Shown piece after piece: positions 1-5,032 of a DNA stretch of 7,380 nt. This DNA is from Chamaesiphon sp. (GTDB taxonomy: Bacteria; Cyanobacteriota; Cyanobacteriia; Cyanobacteriales; Chamaesiphonaceae): positions 1 to 7,380 of the forward strand of contig JAJAZF010000113.1 in assembly GCA_026785875.1 (NCBI GenBank). Reading direction: 5' to 3'. Positions within the stretch are counted from its first letter, which is position 1; the number at the start of each line of letters is the position of its first letter. Below the pieces are notes generated by a model that did not search any database, was not told the origin of the DNA, and was given only the letters and a program-made list of their open reading frames with translations. Position numbers and translations under genes: made by a program.

Positions 1-329
1 GCACAGTCAGTTTGGAACTAGCTCTACTCAATGTGCCCCAAGTTGTAATTTATCGAGTCAGCAAGATCACAGCTTGGATTGCCAAGCATGTAATCAAATT
101 TTCAATTCCCTACATGTCCCCAACTAATCTGGTCGAAATGAAATCGATCGTGCCAGAATTAATGCAAGACGATGCTAGTCCCGATCGGATCGTCAAAGAA
201 AGTCTCGAACTAATCTTAGATCCAGAGCGACGCGATCGAATGCTAGCTGATTATAGCCAAATGCGTGCCGCTTTGGGCGATCGAGGTGTCTGCGATCGCG
301 TTGCTCAGGAAATCTTCGCTAAATTTTAG
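1..329 (+). CDS. lpxB: Lipid-A-disaccharide synthase, C-terminal part (truncated by window start)
   Basis: The reading frame enters from the left edge in phase at base 3 and ends at TAG 327-329, giving the last 108 residues. LpxB (glycosyltransferase family 19) joins UDP-diacylglucosamine to lipid X to form the lipid A disaccharide, on the cytoplasmic face of the inner membrane. The visible part starts inside the family's SGT-x-(T/S)-LE motif (TVSLELALLNVP). It continues with the typical stretch PQVVIYRVSK, then WIAKHVIKFSIPYMSPTNLV, which matches the LpxB pattern of a basic membrane-associated segment before P-N-L. The end (DPERRDRMLADYSQMRAALG) is the usual helical tail. It is unrelated to nitrate use and is separated from nirA by a terminator, so it is probably an independent unit. 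The identification comes from remembered family patterns; the upstream part is not visible. Confidence 0.88.
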   Translation, partial: TVSLELALLNVPQVVIYRVSKITAWIAKHVIKFSIPYMSPTNLVEMKSIVPELMQDDASPDRIVKESLELILDPERRDRMLADYSQMRAALGDRGVCDRVAQEIFAKF

Positions 330-345
330 ACAGATCGCCAGTTCA

Positions 346-381
346 GAAAGTAGGGGCAATCGATCGATTGCCCCTACTTTC
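346..381. repeat. 36-bp perfect palindrome after lpxB
   Basis: The left arm GAAAGTAGGGGCAAT (346-360) and the right arm ATTGCCCCTACTTTC (367-381) are exact reverse complements. The six bases between them, CGATCG, are self-complementary, so all 36 bases form one perfect palindrome. It begins 17 bases after the lpxB stop and lacks a clean T-run (it is followed by TTTGG), so it is less like a terminator than the next hairpin. GTAGGGGC/GCCCCTAC hairpins are common dispersed elements in cyanobacterial genomes, which is my preferred reading. Confidence 0.8.
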
Positions 382-413
382 TTTGGTAATTTAGATTCGT
401 AATTCGCATAAAT

Positions 414-446
414 AAAAACCGATTCTTGCATTGAATCGGTTTTTTT
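414..446 (+). terminator. Rho-independent terminator of lpxB
   Basis: A 12-bp perfect stem, AAAAACCGATTC (414-425) with GAATCGGTTTTT (433-444), encloses the 7-base loop TTGCATT. A run of seven T (440-446) forms the 3' side and tail. This is a standard intrinsic terminator shape. It would end lpxB transcription immediately before the nirA promoter: the NtcA box begins at the next base, 447. Confidence 0.8.
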
Positions 447-460
447 GTAACGGGAGATAC
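447..460 (+). promoter_or_regulatory. NtcA binding box of nirA
   Basis: GTA (447-449), eight bases ACGGGAGA, then TAC (458-460) is an exact match to the NtcA consensus GTA-N8-TAC. NtcA is the Crp-family global nitrogen activator of cyanobacteria, and it binds better when 2-oxoglutarate is high. The box ends exactly 22 bases before a TAN3T -10 element, which is the classical spacing for NtcA-activated promoters. Binding itself is inferred. Confidence 0.9.
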
Positions 461-482
461 TAAAAATGCTGATTATTACCGT

Positions 483-488
483 TAAGTT
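483..488 (+). promoter_or_regulatory. -10 element of the nirA promoter
   Basis: TAAGTT fits the TAN3T form of NtcA-dependent promoters and lies 22 bases after the TAC half of the NtcA box. As in other class II NtcA promoters, the NtcA box takes the place of a -35 element. Transcription should start near 494-497, leaving a leader of about 60 bases before nirA. Confidence 0.8.
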
Positions 489-543
489 ATGATGCACAAG
501 GTAAATTTCCACTAAAACCCAATCTGTGCGGCTTCAAGCTAGC

Positions 544-548
544 AAGGA
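544..548 (+). promoter_or_regulatory. Ribosome binding site of nirA
   Basis: AAGGA ends eight bases before ATG 557, a good spacing. It supports 557 as the start rather than an internal ATG. Confidence 0.7.
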
Positions 549-556
549 TTACAGCC

Positions 557-2086
557 ATGACAACAGCCACACCAGCAACCCAGAACAAGATTGAGAGACT
601 CAAATCAGAAAAAGACGGACTCAGGCTCAAAGCCGAGCTAGCAGAATTCGCGCGGATTGGCTGGGAAGCAATGGATGAGACCGACCGAGAGCATCGTCTC
701 AAGTGGTTGGGTGTATTTTTTCGTCCTGTGACTCCTGGCAAGTTTATGATGCGGCTGCGGGTTCCGAGCGGGATTACCAACAGCGACCAATTGCGCGTGT
801 TGGGCGATATCATCCAACGCTATGGGGATGAGGGCTGTGCGGATCTTACCACCCGTCAGAGTATTCAGCTTAGAGGCATTCGGATTGAGGATTTACCAGA
901 AATCTTCCGCAAGATGGAAGCAGTGGGACTCACCAGTATGCAGTCAGCGATGGATAATGTCCGTAATATTACCGGATCTCCAGTCGCAGGGATTGAAGCT
1001 GGGGAATTGTACGATACCCGCGAGATGATTCAGGAGCTACAGGATCGGATTATCAATAAAGGCGAGGGGAATCCTGAGTTTAGTAATTTACCACGCAAAT
1101 TTAACATCGCGATCGCGGGTTGTCGGGACAACTCGGTTCATGCCGAGATCAATGACCTCGCCTTCGTCCCCGCATTTAAGGATGATGTATTTGGGTTTAA
1201 TGTCCTCGTTGGTGGCTTCTTTTCTGGTAAGCGATGCGATGCTGCGATGCCAATGAATGTCTGGATGGCACCTGAAGAAGTCGTCGAGTTTAGTTTGAGT
1301 ATCCTGCGGTTATTCCGCGATAACGGTCTACGCGCCAATCGCATGAAAGCCCGCTTGATGTTTCTCATCGACGAATGGGGGATCGAGAAATTCCGCAGCG
1401 AAGCAGAGCGAGTACATGGCAAAACTTTATTACCTGCTGCACCCAAAGATGAAATCGAATGGGAAAAACGCGACCATATCGGAGTTTATCCCCAGAAACA
1501 AGCGGGATTAAATTATGTCGGTTTACACATCCCCGTCGGTCATCTCAATGCAACGGATCTATTTGAACTAGCACGATTGGCAGAAGTCTACGGGACTGGA
1601 GAATTACGCGTCACTGTCGAACAAAATGCGATTATTCCCCATGTTGCCGATGCGAAATTAGCAACATTATTAAGCGAACCAACCCTGCAAAGATTCCAAG
1701 TCAATCCAGGAAATCTGACTCGTACCGTCGTCTCTTGTACTGGTGCTAAATTTTGCAACTTTGCAATGATTGAAACCAAACAATATGCAGTATCAGTAAT
1801 TGATGCTGTCGAAGCTAAAATTGATGTGCCCAACCCAGTTCGCATTCATTGGACTGGTTGCCCCAATTCCTGCGGTCAACCTCAAGTTGCTGATATTGGG
1901 TTGATGGGTGCAAAAGTTCGTAAAGATGGTCAAACCGTCGAGGCTGTGGATATCTTTATGGGCGGTACTGTTGGTAAAGATGCCAAACTGGGTGAGAAGG
2001 TGATGAAAGGAGTTCCCCTATCAGATTTGGATGGTGTGCTAGTTGAGCTATTAGTTGGTAAATTTGGAGCCAAAACTAAATGTTAG
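557..2086 (+). CDS. nirA: Ferredoxin-nitrite reductase
   Basis: This 509-residue protein should reduce nitrite to ammonium with six electrons from reduced ferredoxin, using siroheme and a [4Fe-4S] cluster. The four cluster and siroheme cysteines are visible: C394 and C400 in SCTGAKFCN, and C435 and C439 in TGCPNSCGQ. Their spacing (6, 35, 4) is that of plant and cyanobacterial NirA. The order is an N-terminal ferredoxin-like half-domain (about 60-125, with TTRQSIQLRGI), a central domain with NVRNITGSPVAG near 134-145 and GGFFSGKRCDAAMP, a second half-domain (about 305-375), and a C-terminal siroheme domain. There is no C-terminal [2Fe-2S] extension, and the length is normal. The start is fixed by AAGGA and the promoter just upstream. 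A sulfite reductase is the main alternative, but the neighbouring nitrate transporter and the NtcA promoter argue strongly for nitrite. Confidence 0.96.
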   Translation: MTTATPATQNKIERLKSEKDGLRLKAELAEFARIGWEAMDETDREHRLKWLGVFFRPVTPGKFMMRLRVPSGITNSDQLRVLGDIIQRYGDEGCADLTTRQSIQLRGIRIEDLPEIFRKMEAVGLTSMQSAMDNVRNITGSPVAGIEAGELYDTREMIQELQDRIINKGEGNPEFSNLPRKFNIAIAGCRDNSVHAEINDLAFVPAFKDDVFGFNVLVGGFFSGKRCDAAMPMNVWMAPEEVVEFSLSILRLFRDNGLRANRMKARLMFLIDEWGIEKFRSEAERVHGKTLLPAAPKDEIEWEKRDHIGVYPQKQAGLNYVGLHIPVGHLNATDLFELARLAEVYGTGELRVTVEQNAIIPHVADAKLATLLSEPTLQRFQVNPGNLTRTVVSCTGAKFCNFAMIETKQYAVSVIDAVEAKIDVPNPVRIHWTGCPNSCGQPQVADIGLMGAKVRKDGQTVEAVDIFMGGTVGKDAKLGEKVMKGVPLSDLDGVLVELLVGKFGAKTKC

Positions 2087-2181
2087 TAAAAGTAACGGCA
2101 ATTTCTGAATTTATCCTGCTTTTACCCATCTCTTTAATCTCGATCTCGTAAATATAAACTGCTAAATTAGTCTCGATCGCT

Positions 2182-2215
2182 AAAGTAGGTTGTCATTAAA
2201 TTGACGACCTACTTT
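2182..2215 (+). repeat. Hairpin after nirA, possible terminator
   Basis: The left arm AAAGTAGGTTGTCA (2182-2195) pairs with TGACGACCTACTTT (2202-2215) over 14 positions, with a single T·G wobble and the 6-base loop TTAAAT. Only a broken T-rich stretch follows (T, CATG, TTATTGTTTT), so termination is possible but unproven. The outer arms AAAGTAGG/CCTACTTT are the same as in the palindrome at 346-381, which suggests a shared dispersed repeat family. Confidence 0.6.
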
Positions 2216-2263
2216 TCATGTTATTGTTTTGAGTTTAAATAATAATAAATGTATTAAATTTAG

Positions 2264-2275
2264 ATTAGATCTAAT
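2264..2275. promoter_or_regulatory. 12-bp palindrome upstream of nrtA, possible regulator site
   Basis: ATTAGATCTAAT is a perfect dyad centred 57 bases upstream of the centre of the first NtcA box. The T-N11-A pattern of LysR-type regulators can be fitted (T2261, A2273), and NtcB is a LysR-type activator of nitrate genes in cyanobacteria. In DNA this AT-rich the match could be chance. Confidence 0.25.
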
Positions 2276-2319
2276 TATCATTGACATCATTTTTAATGAT
2301 TAAAACTTACCGTAATATA

Positions 2320-2333
2320 GTAGCCATTGATAC
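2320..2333 (+). promoter_or_regulatory. Distal NtcA box of nrtA
   Basis: GTA (2320-2322), GCCATTGA, TAC (2331-2333) exactly matches GTA-N8-TAC. The -10 candidates are off the usual spacing: TATTTT at 2349-2354 is 15 bases away and TAAAAT at 2362-2367 is 28 bases away. The box may therefore be an upstream site or belong to a promoter of unusual geometry. Confidence 0.65.
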
Positions 2334-2398
2334 TGTTTTGAATTTCAGTATTTTAGGACTCTAAAATCTAAAATTTATTGAATTTTTATTGTCAATCG

Positions 2399-2412
2399 GT
2401 AACTAAAATTAC
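2399..2412 (+). promoter_or_regulatory. Proximal NtcA box of nrtA
   Basis: GTA (2399-2401), ACTAAAAT, TAC (2410-2412) is a second exact GTA-N8-TAC. Its centre lies 79 bases downstream of the distal box. A weak -10, GACAAT (2435-2440, four of six matches to TATAAT), sits exactly 22 bases after it, which would place the start of transcription near 2447 and leave a leader of about 58 bases. The -10 lacks the initial T of TAN3T, so promoter strength is uncertain. Confidence 0.65.
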
Positions 2413-2484
2413 AGTTTTCTAATTAATCAAAAACGACAATAGAGAGAAGCAACTGGTACTAGTCAATTTTAGTGCCCTAAATAT

Positions 2485-2489
2485 AAGGA
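2485..2489 (+). promoter_or_regulatory. Possible distant ribosome binding site of nrtA
   Basis: AAGGA ends 15 bases before ATG 2505, longer than the usual 5-9. No closer purine-rich site is evident. The N-terminal sequence from 2505 is typical of NrtA, so the start stands despite the weak site. Confidence 0.35.
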
Positions 2490-2504
2490 TCGATCGGTAA
2501 ATAA

Positions 2505-3830
2505 ATGAGTCAGTTTTCCAGAAGAAAGTTCATGCTTGCGTCAGGTATTACTGCCGCAGCTAGTGTCTTGACTAATGCCTGTAGTAAAAAAGTCGAAGCC
2601 GAGAAAGGCTCGACAGATACCACTGCGGCAACTAATGTTGCCGCAGGAGATGCACCAGAAGTCACTACAGCAAAACTAGGATTTATTCCTCTTACCGATT
2701 CTGCACCATTAATCATCGCGAAAGAGAAAGGTTTATTTGCTAAATACGGCATGAAAGATGTCGAAGTTCTCAAACAAACTTCATGGCCAGTTACCCGTGA
2801 TAACTTAGAAACTGGTTCCGCTGGCGGTGGGATTGACGGAGCGCATATTTTGTCTCCCATGCCCTATTTCATGACGATGGGTATGACGAAAACAAAACAA
2901 CCCATACCAATGTATATTTTGGCGCGGTTGAACACAAATGGGCAGGCAATTTCGGTCGCAAACACCTATAAAGATGCGAAAATTCAACTCAAAGGTGCAG
3001 GATTTAAAGAAGTCCTAGCAAAATCTAAGTCTGGCGGTAAATCAGATCTAAAAGTAGCAGTTACTTTTCCTGGCGGTACTCACGATTTGTGGATGAGGTA
3101 TTGGTTAGCAGCCAATGGTGTCGATCCTGCGAAAGATGTGTCCATCGTTCCCGTACCACCACCACAGATGGTATCAAATATGAAAACGGCAAGTATGGAA
3201 GCCTTTTGTGTCGGCGAACCTTGGAATGCTAGGTTAGTAAATCAAAAGCTGGGTTATACGGCATTAGTAACTGGAGAACTGTGGAAAGATCACCCCGAAA
3301 AGGCTTTGGCAATGCGCGCTGATTGGGTAGATAAAAATCCTAAAGCAACCAAAGCAATCCTCATGGCAGTTCAAGAGGCTCAACAGTGGTGCGATAAGCC
3401 AGAGAACAAAGAGGAGATGGCTAAAATTATTTCCCAACCCAAATGGTTTGATGTTCCTGTTACAGATATCCTTGGTAGGATTCAGGGCAATATCGATTAT
3501 GGCGATGGACGAACTGAAGCTAATTATCCCAACTCGATGAAATTCTGGGCGGATAACGCTTCCTATCCCTATCAAAGTCACGATCTGTGGTTCCTAACTG
3601 AAAATATGCGTTGGGGTAATATCCCCACTGATTTTGTTAAGGCAAAAGAGTTGGTGAAAAAGGTTAATCGTGAAGACTTATGGAAAGCAGCAGCTCTAGC
3701 TCTAAAAGTTGATGCGACACAAATTCCAAGTAGTACTTCTCGCGGTGTAGAAACCTTCTTTGATGGAGTTAAATTCGATCCTGCAAAACCTGAAGAATAT
3801 CTCAAAGCTCTCAAGATTAAGAAAGCTTAA
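2505..3830 (+). CDS. nrtA: Nitrate/nitrite ABC transporter substrate-binding lipoprotein
   Basis: This 441-residue protein should capture nitrate (and nitrite) outside the inner membrane and deliver it to NrtB. The N-terminus MSQFSRRKFMLASG carries a twin-arginine motif (R6-R7). A hydrophobic stretch follows, ending in LTNAC with C26 as the likely lipidated cysteine, and then a low-complexity Ala/Thr linker to about residue 55. The binding domain opens with KLGFIPLTDSAPLIIAKEKG. From memory, nitrate in Synechocystis NrtA is held by W102, Q155, H196 and K269; the likely equivalents here are W94 (TSWPVT), Q147 (NTNGQAIS), H193 (GGTHDLW) and K266 (HPEKALAMR). The closest relative is the bicarbonate-binding CmpA, but nirA next door, the NtcA boxes and these residues favour nitrate. 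Length is normal for the family. Likely activated by NtcA under nitrogen limitation. Confidence 0.95.
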   Translation: MSQFSRRKFMLASGITAAASVLTNACSKKVEAEKGSTDTTAATNVAAGDAPEVTTAKLGFIPLTDSAPLIIAKEKGLFAKYGMKDVEVLKQTSWPVTRDNLETGSAGGGIDGAHILSPMPYFMTMGMTKTKQPIPMYILARLNTNGQAISVANTYKDAKIQLKGAGFKEVLAKSKSGGKSDLKVAVTFPGGTHDLWMRYWLAANGVDPAKDVSIVPVPPPQMVSNMKTASMEAFCVGEPWNARLVNQKLGYTALVTGELWKDHPEKALAMRADWVDKNPKATKAILMAVQEAQQWCDKPENKEEMAKIISQPKWFDVPVTDILGRIQGNIDYGDGRTEANYPNSMKFWADNASYPYQSHDLWFLTENMRWGNIPTDFVKAKELVKKVNREDLWKAAALALKVDATQIPSSTSRGVETFFDGVKFDPAKPEEYLKALKIKKA

Positions 3831-3973
3831 ACAGTTGTCTAGTTGGGGAAGCCGCCCAGTACAGTTTGGCTTCGCGCCCGGGAGGGAACCTCCAGCTTGA
3901 GCGAGGCAAGACAGATCGAGTTGCCAGAGGAGGGATTTAGACTCATAATTTTTGTTAGAACTAAAACCTAGCT

Positions 3974-3990
3974 GGTGGGCAGTGCCCACC
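3974..3990. repeat. Short palindrome of a common cyanobacterial type
   Basis: GGTGGGCA (3974-3981) and TGCCCACC (3983-3990) are exact reverse complements around a single G. GTGGGCA/TGCCCAC palindromes followed by CTACGG are, from memory, frequent dispersed intergenic elements in cyanobacteria. Confidence 0.7.
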
Positions 3991-3995
3991 CTACG

Positions 3996-4020
3996 GCTAG
4001 GCTTTGTCACAAAGCCTAGC
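3996..4020. repeat. 11-bp hairpin upstream of nrtB
   Basis: GCTAGGCTTTG (3996-4006) pairs perfectly with CAAAGCCTAGC (4010-4020) around the loop TCA. Its right arm contains CCTAGC, which can alternatively pair with ATAGCTAGG at 4063-4071 beside the nrtB start. It can also pair through GCTAGG (3996-4001) with the upstream CCTAGC at 3967-3972. Confidence 0.75.
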
Positions 4021-4071
4021 TATCAATTATCAATTATCAATTATCAATTATCAATTAATTTAATAGCTAGG
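4015..4071 (+). promoter_or_regulatory. 9-bp inverted repeat flanking the heptamer array and covering the nrtB RBS
   Basis: CCTAGCTAT (4015-4023) is the exact reverse complement of ATAGCTAGG (4063-4071). In RNA the two would form a stem across a 39-base AU-rich loop that contains most of the heptamer array. The right arm includes the AGG of the nrtB Shine-Dalgarno AGGAGA (4069-4074). The left arm is shared with the 3996-4020 hairpin, so the two structures exclude each other. Regulation is inference only. Confidence 0.45.
4021..4055. repeat. Tandem heptamer repeat, five copies of TATCAAT
   Basis: Five uninterrupted identical 7-base units fill these 35 bases, and the next bases, TAATT, begin a degenerate sixth. 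Heptanucleotide short tandem repeats (STRR elements) are well known in cyanobacterial intergenic DNA. Copy number is likely to vary between strains. Confidence 0.9.
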
Positions 4072-4074
4072 AGA
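4069..4074 (+). promoter_or_regulatory. Ribosome binding site of nrtB
   Basis: AGGAGA lies three bases before ATG 4078 (GGAG core to ATG four bases). It is the best Shine-Dalgarno in the window and decides the start at 4078 against the in-frame ATG at 3952. Confidence 0.8.
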
Positions 4075-4077
4075 ATT

Positions 4078-4923
4078 ATGGCAGTAAGTAGTAGTCAGCA
4101 GGTCACCAAAAATCGCCGAGGTAGTATTAATAGTAACTCTTGGATTGTTAAACAAGCGCGGGGAATTCTCCCGCCAGTAGTTGCCTTACTGGTATTTTTG
4201 GCGATCTGGCAATTACTCTGTCCTCCTGGTTCCCAGGGCTTACCTGGCCCGATTCAGGTAGTTCAAGGTGCTTGGGACCCATTTATTATCAATCCATTTT
4301 TTGATAATGGGGGGAACTCTAAAGGGCTGGCTTTACAAGTATGGGCGAGTCTGCAACGAGTATTTGTTGGCTTTAGTTTATCGGCAATTGTTGGCGTAGG
4401 ATTTGGAATTTTAATTGGTTCTAATAAGTTGGTATATCGATCGCTCGATCCGATTTTTCAGGTATTAAGAACTATTCCACCTTTAGCCTGGTTGCCGATT
4501 GCCTTAGCAGCTTTAAAAGATAATGGACTGGCAGCAATTTTTGTGATATTTATTACTGCTGTCTGGCCGATATTAATTAATACGACTGTCGGAGTCCAAC
4601 AGATTCCGCAAGACTATATCAATGTCAAGCGGGTATTAAAATTATCTAATAAGACTTACTTCTTTAAGATTCTACTACCAGCATCATTACCGTATATATT
4701 TACTGGTTTAAGGATTGGGATTGGCTTGTCGTGGCTGGCGATCGTGGCTGCGGAAATGCTCAGAAGTGATGTGGGCATCGGCTTTTTCATCTGGGAGTCT
4801 TACAATAATGCCTATCTCGATCGCATCATTCTCGCACTGATTTATGTGGGAATTGTCGGATTTTTACTGGATCGATCGATCGCATTTATCGCCACTAAGA
4901 TTGTTGCTGAAGACCAGAAATAA
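4078..4923 (+). CDS. nrtB: Nitrate ABC transporter permease
   Basis: This 281-residue inner-membrane protein should form the channel for nitrate, probably as a dimer, energised by NrtC and NrtD. Hydrophobic segments appear at about 30-47, 95-115, 133-146, 149-168, 203-226 and 248-270. The cytoplasmic EAA-type loop that contacts the ATPases is at about 182-214 (RVLKLSNKTYFFKILLPASLP, with a conserved G210). The stretch WLAIVAAEML then GIGFFIW (219-239) is typical of the NrtB/SsuC/TauC permease family. The start at 4078 follows a strong AGGAGA and gives the usual family length; starting at 3952 would add 42 residues read from repeats. CmpB and SsuC are the closest alternatives, and gene context selects nitrate. 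It lies 247 bp after nrtA and 109 bp before nrtC. Confidence 0.94.
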   Translation: MAVSSSQQVTKNRRGSINSNSWIVKQARGILPPVVALLVFLAIWQLLCPPGSQGLPGPIQVVQGAWDPFIINPFFDNGGNSKGLALQVWASLQRVFVGFSLSAIVGVGFGILIGSNKLVYRSLDPIFQVLRTIPPLAWLPIALAALKDNGLAAIFVIFITAVWPILINTTVGVQQIPQDYINVKRVLKLSNKTYFFKILLPASLPYIFTGLRIGIGLSWLAIVAAEMLRSDVGIGFFIWESYNNAYLDRIILALIYVGIVGFLLDRSIAFIATKIVAEDQK

Positions 4924-5001
4924 CACATTTTTAGGTTGAGTGAGATTGGGCGGATTTGAATTAGATTTCTGATAAGCAAAATATCGATTTCATAAATCCA
5001 C

Positions 5002-5007
5002 TATAAT
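5002..5007 (+). promoter_or_regulatory. Possible -10 element before nrtC
   Basis: TATAAT is a perfect sigma-70-type -10 hexamer 25 bases before the nrtC ATG, but no -35 (TTGACA-like) or NtcA box stands at the proper distance. Transcription from here would start near 5014 and leave a leader of only about 19 bases. In such AT-rich DNA the hexamer may be chance. Confidence 0.3.
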
Positions 5008-5032
5008 AATCGCAAATATTCGTAAAATTATT

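Larger units (their letters stand above)
2087..2504. other. 418-bp AT-rich spacer between nirA and nrtA
   Basis: I see no convincing reading frame here. The spacer holds an imperfect hairpin (2182-2215), a 12-bp palindrome ATTAGATCTAAT (2264-2275), two exact NtcA boxes (2320-2333 and 2399-2412) and a weak AAGGA (2485-2489). Its length and content suggest that nrtA has its own promoter and does not rely only on read-through from nirA. Confidence 0.75.
3831..4077. other. Repeat-filled spacer between nrtA and nrtB
   Basis: This 247-bp gap contains a GC-rich stretch (about 3841-3935) with short stems: GAAGCC 3848-3853 with GGCTTC 3868-3873, and GGAGG 3881-3885 with CCTCC 3889-3893. After these come two stronger palindromes and a heptamer array. 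An open frame runs from 3952 into nrtB, but its N-terminal part is only translated repeat. No intrinsic terminator with a T-run is visible, so nrtA and nrtB can still be co-transcribed. Confidence 0.7.

Noticed and set aside
487..813. A minus-strand frame overlapping the nirA promoter and 5' end
   Set aside because: It lies over the well-supported nirA promoter and N-terminus and has a low-complexity serine-rich translation.
3702..4010. A 102-codon minus-strand frame across the end of nrtA and the spacer
   Set aside because: It is mainly antisense to nrtA plus repeat translation, with no recognisable domain or ribosome binding site.
3996..4055. A CRISPR array or phage-type direct repeat block
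   Set aside because: The repeat unit is only 7 bases with no spacers, so it is a simple tandem repeat.
3952..4077. A longer nrtB start giving 42 extra N-terminal residues
   Set aside because: The extra residues translate the palindromes and the heptamer array (for example SYQLSIINYQLSI), and 4078 has a strong AGGAGA and gives the normal family length.
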